NCBI RefSeq assembly: GCF_016808335.1
Contig: NC_053150.1
Location: 40,761,607-40,825,606 of the forward strand
DNA from: Panicum virgatum
Lineage: Eukaryota; Streptophyta; Magnoliopsida; Poales; Poaceae
Direction: 5' to 3'
DNA: 64,000 nucleotides
Shown here: piece after piece, positions 34,304 to 45,072 of the stretch
Numbering within the stretch: position 1 is the first letter of the stretch
How the letters are laid out: each line of letters starts with the position of its first letter
The notes under the pieces: generated by a model
Databases searched by the model: none
What the model was told of the DNA's origin: nothing
What the model saw: the letters and a program-made list of their open reading frames with translations, nothing else
Made by a program: the position numbers and the translations under genes

Positions 34304-35768
34304 GCTGGTGGTGAGCAGCAAACTTGTCGAGCTGACGAAGGATGTTCTGAATTATGCAGGAACTGTCTCGACACACCCCTCGCTCTCGGCATTGAGCATG
34401 TCACAGCCCAGGAAAAAAAAAATCCCCCGCCGGGCCCACCCGTCAGTCTCTCCCTCTCCTCCTCTCTCTGTTCTGCGCGGAGCGCGCCGCACCGCACCGC
34501 ACGCGTCGCTCCGTCGCCGGCATCCATCTTCGTACCACGTGCCGTTCATCCTCGCGTTCCGTGCCGCCCCTTCACTCTTCCCCTCGCCCTCTCCTTATCC
34601 GCGCCCGACCGGCCCTCTTCTCCCCCTCAAACCCTAGCCCTTTCTCCTCCACCATTACCGCCGCCCCCAAGCTCTGCTCGCCGTCCGCCGCCGCGATTCG
34701 CCCGCTCCGGTGAGCCGTGGCTCAATTCCTCGCACGGGGAGCTCCCTCTCACCCTCCTCCTCCGATTCCGGTGCTCACCCGGCCTTGGGCTTCGCCGTGC
34801 AGGGCCGCCGCCGCCCAACGCCGTCGCGCCGCCAGTCCGTTGCCGCTCCTCGCCTGCACCGCCGCCGATGAGGCTCACCACCGAGGCACCCCGTGCGCAC
34901 CTTCCCTTCCCCGCTCTGGCACCGCCTAGTCGCGCCGCCTCGCGCCGCCGCCGCTCGCCGCCGCCGCGTGCGCTCGCGCACCGCACGATGCGCGCGACGC
35001 CGTAGCCGCGCCCACGCCGCGGTCCAGGCCGGCCTCGCCTTGACCCGGCCTGGGTGGGCCACTGGCCCATGGGCCCCGCCTGTCGGTCTCAGGGCCGGCT
35101 CTGCGGGGTGCACCTAGCGTTTTAGGATTTTGTGTTTGAGCAGCAATCTTGCAAAATGTGTAGAAATTCGTGTATAACTCCAAAAATTATGAAACTTGTT
35201 TTGGTGGATTCCTCTAGCTTTGATCTACTCAGGAAAAATATTGTTTTGCATGTTACCTTGATATAGATTTATCTATAGTTTTATATTGCAAAAGTGAGTT
35301 TAACGCTTAGTTATTTGTGTACTGCTCGAAAAATGCCAAACCAAATTTTGTCAGGTTCCTCGTAAAATATTCTTTCCAGTGGTGCAGCTTACTCATGTGT
35401 TTCCTTGCTGTTTGATAGGGCTTTATTTTGATTTCGTGCTTGCTGTCCAAAATGTGGTTTAGTATAGAACTTTTTGCTGGAAAGTGAGAAAATAGTAAAA
35501 CCAATTTTGTTAGCTTTTTTTTCATGCCTAGTTTCTGTGATAATTTTCTTTGGTTTGTTTAGTTTAGTTTGCATTCCTTTTCTGTTTTACCTTGTTTAGA
35601 GTGGCTGAAAACTAATATATTTATGATTACTTATAGGAAAATGTTTTTACTGCAAAACCAATTTTCATGAGTTCCTTGTATTGTTTTCTGCATGCTCAAT
35701 TATTTCCATGATTTTTGCTTGTTGTTAAGTTCATTTCTTAATTCTTGCATCGCATTCATGCATTTTAG

Positions 35769-36996
35769 TGACCGAACCGTCGGAGAACGAACCCGTGGAG
35801 CCCGCCGAGTCCGTTGAGCCTGAGCCTGGAGTCCCGTTCGTGGTCGAGTCCGAAGCTAACCGAGGCAAGCAGCTAAGCATATTCCTTGCACCTGTCTAAT
35901 CTGATTTAGTTTAGCTATTCCATCTGGGTATTGTTGGGCTATATATGTATAGTATGTATGTATTGCATTGTTGTACCTATCTTGATGCATAGTCCTTCCT
36001 TGATTTGTTATCTTGTTCTTGGCACTAGTTAGTTAGTTAGTTAATTACTTAACTTGACTAGATGCTTAGCCCTGCTTAGAATACTTCTATTGCTCGCTAG
36101 ACAGGAATGGTTTGGAGGATCACACTTACCGATAATCTTTGATCGCACTGGTTCGGTTTGGGTGGTGATGAAGTGGGAGTACCGAGGTTCAAGCGGAATG
36201 TTAGGGCCTAGAGAATGAAGTCACATGGGCATAGTCCGCTTGGATCGATTAAGGACCGAGTGGACGACGTCAGTTTTGAGCACCTTTCCGTGCTACCACA
36301 TATCCAATATAATGGTACGGATAAGCCAATTACCTTCTTTGACTTGGTCATTGATGTGCAGTCCCAGCTACGTGGCTACGGGCTATGCAGAGAGGCTTAG
36401 TGTGTCCCCAGGTGGACCTATGTGTAGGAAAGTTTAGAGATGTCCCTGGTGGAACTAAGTCTCTACTCGTAAGCTAGGTGTGAGGTTCAATGATCGAGCC
36501 TTGTTGGGAACGGTTGACGTGAGTACCCCCTTGCCCGGCGTGATCGGTTGGGTGAGTCGCATGGTCCTCGCGTCGTGTGGGTAAAGTAGTACACCCTTGC
36601 AAGGTTATAATCAATTCGAATTGCCGCGCTCTCGGTTATGAGCAAGATCTTTATCCCATGAACTCCTCATAGAATTTCGATTATGATGGGAATGGTTCAT
36701 GTTATAGTTATGATCAGTTATAGATTATATTACTCTCTTAATCAACTAAAAGTGTTTGGGGTTGGGCAAGATTAATTAATTCTGATAGGTGATAGTGTAG
36801 AGAGCTAATGCTTATGCAATAATTACTTAACCTTAAAGCTTTTACTTGAGCCATTGCATGATCCTTGTATATGTAATCGCGTAAGTCTTGCGAGTACCTT
36901 TTGTACTCAGGTTGCTTTCTAAACCTAGTTGCAGGTGAGCCGGAAGTGGTGTTCGGCCACTTCTACCCCGCTGATCCGAACGCGGGGGAAGAGTAG
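35769..36996 (+). CDS. LTR-encoded spliced acidic ORF (LTR C), last two exons
   Basis: Exons 35769..35864 and 36935..36996. The first follows GCATTTTAG, begins with two codon bases, is rich in Glu and Pro (EPVEPAESVEPEPG), and ends CCGAG before GCAAGC, a GC-type donor. The second follows CTAGTTGCAG, resumes in phase 1 and ends NAGEE then TAG at 36994-36996. Lengths 96 and 62 fit the phases exactly, and the 1070-base intron matches those of LTR A (1099) and LTR B (975). No known domain; start exon unresolved; function unknown. Confidence 0.45.
36595..36643 (+). other. Three-palindrome block in LTR C
   Basis: CCTTGCAAGG (36595-36604), CAATTCGAATTG (36612-36623) and GCTC/GAGC with an 8-base loop (36628-36643), after GTGGGTAAAGT. 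Same order and spacing as in LTR A, but the stems differ by paired changes. Confidence 0.7.
36892..36908 (+). other. LTR hairpin GAGTAC/GTACTC
   Basis: A 6-bp perfect inverted repeat with a CTTTT loop, 26 bases before the final acceptor of the LTR ORF. Confidence 0.65.
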
Positions 36997-37460
36997 GTCG
37001 TGGTGGCTGTAATGATGTCCTTGAGTAAGGCGTCATTACTTTAGTAAGTTTTTATCGTAATCGAGCTTCGTGAGAGCATGTAAATATAATAAACTTTAAG
37101 TTTCTGTTTAATATGACTTTCGTGAGCCCAAGGCTTGTAAGTGAAGTTTCAAACCCACCTATGTTGAACTTGTAATATTAAGTTGTGAACTCTGGTTTTA
37201 TAAAACTGCTCTTTGTGGATTCTTGGCGACGTATTCGATTGTAAACGGTATGTGCATATGCTGATTCTGGGCGTATGTTGGAGCACATACCGGGACTACC
37301 GGATTTGATATTATTTTGGATGAATGACGTGTCGGTTATTCGTGTCTCTAGATGTGGGATAACACATGGCACGCTCTCCGGCAAGCATGTGTTAACTCTC
37401 ATATGGATGATAATAACCGGCGGTTCGTTTAAAATAGTATCAAATTGGGCGGTTCTCACA

Positions 37461-38000
37461 GAGAAAATGCTCCGGAGTCCGGAGGGGACAAGCCGAGGTG
37501 GGGAGGCCACTTCTTGAGGCAAGATCACATTTTACTAGCTGACTACTGTAGCTGTATTCTTCACGGAACTGATCGAAACGTAGCTTGTACATGAAACCAC
37601 CGGATTTCCTGACTTCCTCCTTCAGCCGGATCTATCATCGGTCACGTTTCATCTTACGATTATACATTACAACTCAGACACTCATAAGTATTTCAGTACA
37701 TCCAATAGAACGTGTTTGTACGTTTCGTTTCGACCGTGTGCTGATGGGCGACGATGTGTGCTACCTAGCGTTGGTCATCCTGGACGGCGACAAGTGTTCG
37801 CTGGTCCAGCTCTCGGAGGACGACGGCTTGCAGGTTGTGGCACTGTGTGGCTGATTAGCTGAACCATCGTTACGCTCGTGTGGCGGCTCTAGAGTGGCCA
37901 GGTGCGCGCGTAGGGTGGTCCAATGATTGCCGATTATGTCTGCTGTTGTAGCTCTCCTAACCCCTCTTCAGTCTTTATCAGAGTCGCGCTAGAATCCAAA
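37461..38000. other. Unassigned stretch between two LTRs
   Basis: Contains the downstream half of the orphan exon (to 37542) and a short coding-like frame at 37743-37853 (MGDDVCYLALVILDGDK..., ending LCG and TGA). I cannot assign the latter. Confidence 0.35.
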
Positions 38001-38044
38001 AATTTTAATCACATTCTAAAATCCAAAAATTTCAGGGTGTGACA
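38001..38044 (-). repeat. Truncated 3' LTR of the LARD-like element
   Basis: The 44 bases TGTCACACCCTGAAATTTTT... (minus) match the start of the 5' LTR at 43030-42988 with a few changes, then similarity stops. Confidence 0.75.
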
Positions 38045-39837
38045 GAACTACCCCCCTAAAAGGAATCTCACCCCGAGATTCACAAAGCTAGCAAGAGACA
38101 AAGATTTAGGTGGGTAGCATCCGACACACATTAACTTTCTTCTCAGTTATTCCTTCTTGCAATGTATTCTTCTTAATTCCTGATAACTCACACAAAACAC
38201 TTCGCGGATACTCAATCTAATTCCTTCTTTAACTTCCATTCTTTCCACAGCTTTGTTGACACATCTTTCGAAGAACATCCTTCGTACCTTGATAAAGTGA
38301 TTTGAATAGAGCTTAGTTGCTTCTTCTGGCTTGAGTATATGGTATCACTTCTCAAGTCCACAAACACATCTCATAACCTTCAAGTAAAGTGACGAAGATA
38401 AGCCAACCATAAAGTTCAGATCTTTTCATACATCATCAGGCAGCCACTGCGTTGTAGAAACATGATTTTCTTGGTTTAGTATCTTGGCATTTCGTGGTGG
38501 CATGAGAATTGGAGACTGACGGCATTCTCATTTGGCAGAGGTATCCTGATCATCCGTCTTGGCAAGGGGATCAACTGATGACGTCTGACCGAGTGTATGA
38601 CTATTGGAGCTTCGGTTCTTGGGTTGATCATCATCCTCCTTTTCACCAACTCTTGGTGGTCGCAACTTAAATAAATCAAGGTGGAGGGGGGGAAAGACAT
38701 GGGGGTAACAGAAAGGGAAAAGAGTGCATTCTTGTCTGCTGTTTCTTTCATTTGTCGATCATTGTAGATGCTTGAAGGCTTCTACTATTGCTGTCAGTGT
38801 TGCCATGAACTTTTTTTCTTGACATCCTTTAAAGGATTAGGTAGAAAGATAGAAGATAACAAGGAGGTGGGAGGTACATAAGAACCCATCTAGGCAACCG
38901 ATGTCATTGTAGGTAGAAGACCCACAATACACCAACAATCATTACAAAGAAGCGAATCAAACAAGGTCATAAAGACAAGCAACATCATGCAAACACGGAA
39001 CTCCACTAGTCAACACAGTCAAAGAACGATGCAAAACGTTGTTAATAGAGTTAGAAGGGGTACTCCTAAGCTTGATTATATCTTCTAGCTTCGTCATGGA
39101 TGACACGTGCCTCCTTCAACTTGTCCAGCGTTGACTTCTCCATCGTGATTGCAGTAGTAGTGATAGTGTCACCATGTGGCTCAAGCTTGATTCTTTGGTA
39201 GTGCTTTGAATTTTCCATCCAACATGAGCAGAAAGGTGAGCAGGTGGTATTATTTCCAATTCAACTCGACTCCTTATGATGAACTAGCAGCTCCATTTCT
39301 TCAGATGACTTGGAACGGCATTAGGATACGTGCATGGATCGTCTAAATAATTTTGAATCGGAAGAGGTACTTTGGAATCCAAGTCAAGGGATGAATCCAA
39401 AACAATATTTATTTGGAAAGAAGGGGAGAGGCTCATCGGAGAAAGCTAGATAAAATAAAGAAAAGAAAGATATATCAACAAAGATAAATTTTCAAGAAAA
39501 TCAAGGAGTGTCCAGGAGAGAGAAGAATAAACAGAAGGATTGAGGGCGTTGAGAAATAACAAAGGGTAATTGACCGAAAATTGATTATCAAAAAGAAAAT
39601 TTATCAAGAGGACAATAGAAAGTTTAAGATTTTTTTTACATTTGCAAATGAGAAAGTGCAAATGATAAGATAGATAGGTGAGAAAAGATTGTCAAGGTTG
39701 ATTGAGAAAAGAAAATAGTTAAGGAGAGAGAATATTCAATGGAGGGGGTCAAGGAATAAGTATGAATGGATTTTATATCAAAAGAAATCTTAGAAAACGA
39801 CCATTGCTACCTAGGCTTACATCCTATAGTTGATACA

Positions 39838-39849
39838 GCTCTGATACCA
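39838..39849 (-). other. Primer-binding site, initiator Met tRNA type
   Basis: TGGTATCAGAGC on minus, four bases inside the 5' LTR; this is the standard PBS of plant LTR elements. Confidence 0.88.
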
Positions 39850-39983
39850 CTTCTGTCACACCCGGTTTTAAAAAGAAAACCAAATGCATAACTATATGTA
39901 TGCCAGGATCAAGTTTCATACATATAGAGACATTATAAGTGAATAATCAGTAACAGTATCACGAAAAAGAGAAGCTAAAACAA

Positions 39984-40114
39984 TTAAAAGACTATCAGAG
40001 TTATACAGCTTATCCTGGAAACGAAGCCTCCAAACTTCACAGGCAATCGACTGGGGGTTGCGCACGCCAAGAACTCAGCATCATCTTCAAAAGACTTCAC
40101 AGCAACTTTCTCTT
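39984..40114 (-). pseudogene. Decayed last exon of the LTR ORF (LTR D)
   Basis: After the acceptor CTGCTGCTCAG the frame reads EEKVAVKSFEDDAE. The corresponding exon in LTR A reads EEDPDFVPDDAE and stops there; here the stop is lost and the frame runs on to TAA at 39984-39986. A possible preceding exon (about 40711-40744) ends with a GT rather than a GC donor. Confidence 0.4.
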
Positions 40115-40135
40115 CTGAGCAGCAGTAAGCAAGGG

Positions 40136-40160
40136 TGAGTACACTTATGGTTGGTACTCA
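40136..40160 (-). other. LTR hairpin TGAGTAC/GTACTCA
   Basis: A 7-bp perfect inverted repeat with an 11-base loop, just upstream (in LTR sense) of the acceptor at 40115. Confidence 0.65.
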
Positions 40161-40235
40161 GCAAGGCCACAAGAAATAACCAGAAAGTGATTTAAATCCA
40201 TCTTTAAGTTTATTAATCATGTGAGGGTCTAAGCC

Positions 40236-40284
40236 GCTCTTGACCATGAGCACGGCTGATATATCAGTTTTACACTCTGCATAG
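40236..40284 (-). other. Three-palindrome block in LTR D
   Basis: In LTR sense: CTATGCAGAG (40275-40284, one mismatch in the stem), CTGATATATCAG (40256-40267) and GCTC/GAGC with an 8-base loop (40236-40251), after GTGGGGAAAGT. Confidence 0.68.
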
Positions 40285-43030
40285 GTTGTACACTTTCCCC
40301 ACAATTCGTGTCTCCCATGTTGCCCGGGTTTGCAAAGCTCTTAAACAATTCCTTTGGTGAGTGGCTAGGGATTAACTACGAGGCTTTTCCAAAGAGTCAC
40401 TATATGTACACACTGGTCCCTTTTTCTGCGGTACCTCAGAAGACGAAGCTTCCTTCACCCGCTCCTCAAAGCTCAATAACCCAAAAATCCACCAATCAAA
40501 CGCCCCAGGCACGACATATAGATCATCTAGTTACTTAGCCAAGACCAGAGCCATATAGTATTGTGGTTGCACTGTTTTCCTGGGTGGTTCTCCATGTTCC
40601 AATTAAATCAAGTATTCTCATAAATAAGCAAAGATAGAAGTATGGTTAGGGTCACTTGCCTTTCTCCAATGAAAAACTACTCTTACTACTCTTCAGTTTT
40701 TGCTCACTTGGAATTCTTGATTCTTCAATCTTCGAATGGCGATCCTTCTACTCGAGGCGATCAACGAGCAACCATACAAAGCAAACAAAAAGATACAACT
40801 AAGAACATTACACCATAACAAAAGAAAGGCTTTAAAAGAACGTACTAAAGGATAGAGCTCGCTGCTATGGTTACGAGAGCTCAAGAAACGCGGAAAACGG
40901 AACTAAAACGGCGATTCTATGGGATAAACGGTGAGTTAAGGATTTAGTCGCGATTAGCCAAAGGGTTAAGGACTAATGGAAAATATTTGTAAGACACAAC
41001 AAAGTGTGCTCACAGAGGATAAAAAGGTTATAAAGCTATTGCACACGTCACAAGGATCACGTGAGCGCAAGATTTGATGAAAACAGAGCTAAAACGAAGA
41101 AGTTATGGCTAAAACATGGTTCTAGGGACTTACTTGCGATAGATTTAAACTTCTAGGGGCTAGCTCTAAAGAAACCAGGGACTAAAACGAGGTTAAACCT
41201 AAACTACAGGGGCTAGAAAATGAAAACTAAAGCTTTGGATGGCGTGTTCTATTTTACAAAAGAACAGGGGCTAAACTGAAAAGAAAAGGGCTCGTACGTA
41301 AATATTTTTGAACTAAAGTGGACCGCGGGTTGATTACTACAAAATCGAGAGGATCTTTTGCAAATCAGCCTGGGTTGACCGGTACCTGGTCTTATTGACT
41401 CAGGTTAGATCGGTTTTGAGCCGCTGGATCTCGATCGGACGGCTAGGACTGGATCGGGCGAGCGGGCGGCGGCGCTGGGCGACCGGCGGCGAGGCGTGGC
41501 TGCGGCGGGTCACCGGAGTTGGCCAAACTTGGCCTTTCGGGCTCGGCTCGGCTTGGGTTTTGGACAGAAAGTGAGCACGCACGACGGCGAACTCGACTAG
41601 GGGGTCCGCGCGGGGCTTTGGCAAGAGGAACAGGGCTCACGACGTCGACCAGAGGCGGCGGAGCGCCGGCGAGCGGCTGCGCAGGCGAGAGAACGAGATA
41701 GGGAGGGATAAGGAAACAGAGAGCATCCTCACCACGACGCGAACCTTCGGGGTGGACAAAAAAAAGGGGAAACGGCGGAATGGCGGTGCGACGCGGAGCT
41801 CCGAGCTCGACAATGGCGGCTCGCGAACTAGGGTTTGGGGCGGTGGCGGCGGCTGCGGCTCGGAGGGGGCCCAAGGGGGTAGGGCGGCGCTTAAATAGGG
41901 GCCGATGGAGTCCTTGGCGTGTGCGCCAAGGCGACGGGCGGCGAGGCGTGGCGTGGCCGGACTCTGGCTCGAGTCCGAGCCGCGCACGGGAGGAAGGAGA
42001 CGGCCCCGACAGGTGGGGCCCACCTGTCGGCGGCAGAGAGGAGTGGGGGCGCGAGCTGGGCCGGGGAGAGGGGAAAAAAGATTGGAGAGCTCCCTTGCTA
42101 CCTTGCGAAACTCTGGGGCGGTGAACTTGTCGAGGAGAAGGCACGGGGTCGACGGCGAAATGGCGACGACACGCGAGAAGGAAGACACCACGACGAAGAG
42201 GACGACGAGCTGAGCACTAGGGTCGTGTCGGATTTCACCGGAGATGCACGGATGCGGAGGATGCTGGGATTCTGGGGAAAAGATTATTTTAGAGATTCCC
42301 AAATAAGGAGCCTCCCTATTGGTAGTATATATTTTTGTGTGGAGTTGCCATGAGAGGTTGGTTTAATATATAGGGAGAAAAGTCTCACCATCCCACATCA
42401 ACTAGCAATGTGATACTAAACCTCCCTCCAATGCTAATGGGCTTTACGTGCCTTTAGCCCATTAGGGAACACACGAATGAGCCCTTGAGGTCCATTAGAG
42501 ATTTATGTACTTTTGATAGACTTAGCCCATTTAAAATTCGGAATTAATTATTTTCGAAATTAAAATAATTCTAGAAAAATCTAGAATTGATATTTAAAGT
42601 CCGAAAAATATTCCAAATGGCCCGAAAATTCTAGAAAAAATCCTAGAAATATATTGGGACCTAAAGAACTCAAATAAAATATTTGGAGCTCATGATAAGA
42701 TTTGGAAGAGCCTCTAAAAATTAGAGTTTGCTCTAGGGAAAATGGGAAAAGAATCCAGAAAAATCCGGAAAATTTCCGGGAAGAACTTTTGATGATAGAA
42801 CATGTTTTGAAAGGTTTTTCACACTCAACAATACTATGCATGTGACATGAATGCATCACCAGAAGAACAACATCATTTCATTTGAAAAACAACCAATATT
42901 TATTTTCTTTTACACTAAATTCTCTGTTAAGAAAAATAAATGTTGGCAAAATTTTAAAATTATGGGAAAATTGTTGTTTTATTTTTATTTTTAATCACAT
43001 CCTGAAATCCAAAAATTTCAGGGTGTGACA

Positions 43031-44036
43031 GCAAGGCATCTCCGATCTTGTTTCTGCCACTGGATTCAGACAAACCCCCGAACGGATACGAATTTTCCCA
43101 GCTGCGTCGCATCTGGGATCTATTTGGATCCGAGTGCTAATAGATAATTGATAAACTTTAGCCAAGGCTGTAAACTTTAGTATATATAGTGCTAATATAC
43201 AGCCCATTCGTCTGTTTCCCAGCCCCAGCAAGGTGATGCTGGAGTAACCCTACACTCATAGCATTGTAGCAACAGTGGAAAAAAGCCAGCCCCAGCCGGC
43301 TGAATAGCCAGCCGAACAAGGCCGTAGATAAACTTATTTAAACGGAAATGCTAATATTGAGCCAAACTTTATCTAAGACTAAAAATTTAGTATATGTAGT
43401 GCTAATATATACTAAAATTTAGCACACAACTTTAACTCAGACTTTTGGTTGCCGACCAATGCCTCTCGGTTTAATGCTAGAATACTTCTCTTGCTCTTGT
43501 GATTGTTTATGGAGGCCCCTAACACCTCTACGCGCTGACCACCGTTGGTTTAGGAACCAAATTAAAGAATTGGTTGCAGTGGCGAGCTCATGCAGGCCTC
43601 ATCTGCGAGGCAAGAGTTTTTTTTAAAAAAATAATAATGAATGGTCATGTTTGCAATGTGCTCCATATTTATTTAAGGAAACTAAGTACTGTATTATGCT
43701 TTGTTGAGCAGGATGCTCTTAAAAAAAGTTCCCTTGGCAACGTGAAGAAGCAGATAACCTCAGGCACGGCACAGAGTGAAGTATCCTCGTTGTTGCCAGT
43801 GATGACTGATGAGTTTGAGTAGTAGACTGAAATTTCACGAAAGAGATTTTGCTCGCAGGCACAGGAGAGGAGAGTATTCCTTTTGTTCTGGGCAGGCAAA
43901 GTCCAAGAAAACTCCATGGCTTTCTTTTGATCCAGCATGTCACAAGGCAGAAAAAAAAGATTGGATTCTTGAGATGACGTTTGAATGATCGGGGGCGACA
44001 GGAATCGGGTCGCGGCCGGATGCGGCTAAGAGAAAC
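43031..44036. other. Intergenic, no gene supported
   Basis: Holds scrambled MITE-like pieces (repeated TTTAGTATATRTAGTGCTAATAT near 43180 and 43390; CAGCCGAACAAGGCC near 43310) without clear ends. Confidence 0.4.
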
Positions 44037-44571
44037 GCCCTGTTTAGATCATCCCCGTCCATGTGGCCAACCAGACAGCTTGGTCGTGCCAACAAGCTCA
44101 CTTATCACTTCATCAGTGTTGCACTGTGACACCATGTCCCTGCAAAACAGAACAAGCGTCGAACCATCTGACAGACGTGAAGAAGATATGAGCAGCAATA
44201 ATGCAATTAAGAAAACAGCCGGAACACAATATTTTGCATTTTGCAATTAAGAAAACAGATCACTTTGCATTTTGTATTTTTGCGTTTTTGGAAGGGAATC
44301 TTCAATATTTAAAGTATTAAATGTAGATTAATCACAAAATTAATTACAGATCTCGTCTGTAAACTACGAGACGAATCTAATGAGCTTAATTAATCCATAA
44401 TTAGAGTATGTTTACTGTAGCATTTTAGTGCCTAATTAGGCTCATTAAATTCGTCTCGCGATTTACAGTCTATTTGTGTAATGCGATTTATTTTTTGACT
44501 ACATTTAGTACACCATGCAAGTGATTTATAAAAATTTTGCATTTTGCATTTTGGGATCTAAACAAGGCTAA
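44037..44571. mobile_element. Foldback MITE-like element
   Basis: Ends GCCCTGTTTAGATC and GATCTAAACAAGGC are inverted copies. The centre has an imperfect inverted repeat around ACGAGACGAATCTAATGAG and CTCATTAAATTCGTCTCGCG. This type is common in grass genomes. The left half (44050-44270) looks unrelated and may be a nested insertion. Confidence 0.45.
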
Positions 44572-44646
44572 AGGCGAGCCAAGCTTTCACCAGATGCACA
44601 TCCCTACTCCCACTCCCAGCCCTGAGGATGCATGTATCCCACCAAT

Positions 44647-44693
44647 AGAATCTCCAACAACTTCTGAAAAGAAAAAGAAAGAATCTCCAACAA
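44647..44693 (+). repeat. A-rich mini-insertion with 14-bp direct repeats
   Basis: AGAATCTCCAACAA at 44647-44660 and 44680-44693 around 19 A-rich bases. Confidence 0.65.
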
Positions 44694-44724
44694 TGATAGC
44701 TCCTGCTTCGTGTTTGATAATAAC

Positions 44725-45072
44725 GTCTTGTTTAGATTCCAAAATTTTATAAAAAAAACGTCATATCGAATATTTAGACACACACATGAAGTACTAAATA
44801 AAATCTATTTGCAAAACTTTTTGCGCGGATGGGTTGTAAATCACGAGACGATTCTAATGAGCCTATTTAATCCATGATTTGCAACAGTAATACTACAGTA
44901 ATCATCCGTTAATTATGAATTAATCATAGATTAATTAGGCTCATTAGATTCGTCTCGCGATTTATAACCCATCCGCGCAAAAAGTTTTATAAATAGACTT
45001 TATTTAGTGCTCCAAAATAGTAATATTTTTTTCAAAAATTTACGCCAAAAAAAATCTAAACACACGGCCTTG
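44725..45072. mobile_element. Foldback MITE with long hairpin
   Basis: Almost the whole element is one inverted repeat: the arm with AAACTTTTTGCGCGGATGGG (near 44812) pairs with its complement near 44967-44987, and CTAATGAGCCTATTTAATCC pairs with GATTAATTAGGCTCATTAG. Outer ends TTGTTTAGATT and AATCTAAACA are inverted copies. Confidence 0.6.

Larger units (their letters stand above)
34399..37460 (+). mobile_element. Solo long LTR (LTR C), 3062 bp
   Basis: Starts TGTCACAGCCC and ends GGGCGGTTCTCACA, TG...CA termini of a gypsy-type LTR. Flanks are GAGCA (34394-34398) and GAGAA (37461-37465), a target duplication with one mismatch. No internal region, primer site or pol is present. It has a GC-rich leader (34430-35100), an AT-rich intron-like part, two exons of an acidic ORF (35769-36996), a three-palindrome block (36595-36643) and the GAGTAC hairpin (36892-36908), the same order as in LTR A. 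Confidence 0.82.
34304..37542 (+). pseudogene. Orphan terminal exon split by a solo LTR
   Basis: After the acceptor-like TTGCTTCAG (ending 34303) an open frame reads LVVSSKLVELTKDVLNYAG and on to the left edge of solo LTR C at 34398. On the other side of the LTR, taking one target duplication out, the same frame goes on from 37466 for 24 more codons to TGA at 37540-37542. The composition looks like real protein. I do not recognise the family, and I find no upstream exons between this and the CIPK gene, so it may be a gene fragment or the last exon of a destroyed gene. The insertion disrupts it either way. Confidence 0.45.
38001..43030 (-). mobile_element. Non-autonomous LTR retrotransposon (LARD-like), minus strand
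   Basis: On minus: 5' LTR (43030 down to 39854), a primer-binding site complementary to initiator Met tRNA (39838-39849), an internal region of only 1.8 kb with no gag or pol, a polypurine tract (TTTTAGGGGGGT, at 38049-38059) and the first 44 bases of a 3' LTR ending at about 38001. The rest of the 3' LTR is gone. Long LTRs and a short coding-free interior are the hallmarks of large retrotransposon derivatives. It would have depended on proteins from an autonomous relative. Confidence 0.82.
39854..43030 (-). repeat. 5' LTR of the LARD-like element (LTR D), 3177 bp
   Basis: Terminal repeats TGTCACACC / GGTGTGACA at the two ends. In LTR sense it has an AT-rich start (43030-42300), a GC-rich leader (42200-41400), then an AT-rich part with the three-palindrome block (40236-40284), the GAGTAC hairpin (40136-40160) and the decayed acidic ORF exon (39984-40114). 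Flanking base order GCAAG follows 43030; the matching duplication is lost with the other LTR. Confidence 0.85.

Noticed and set aside
43200..43325. hAT-type MITE end (CAGCCGAACAAGGCC)
   Set aside because: The opposite end does not match well and no 8-bp duplication is visible.
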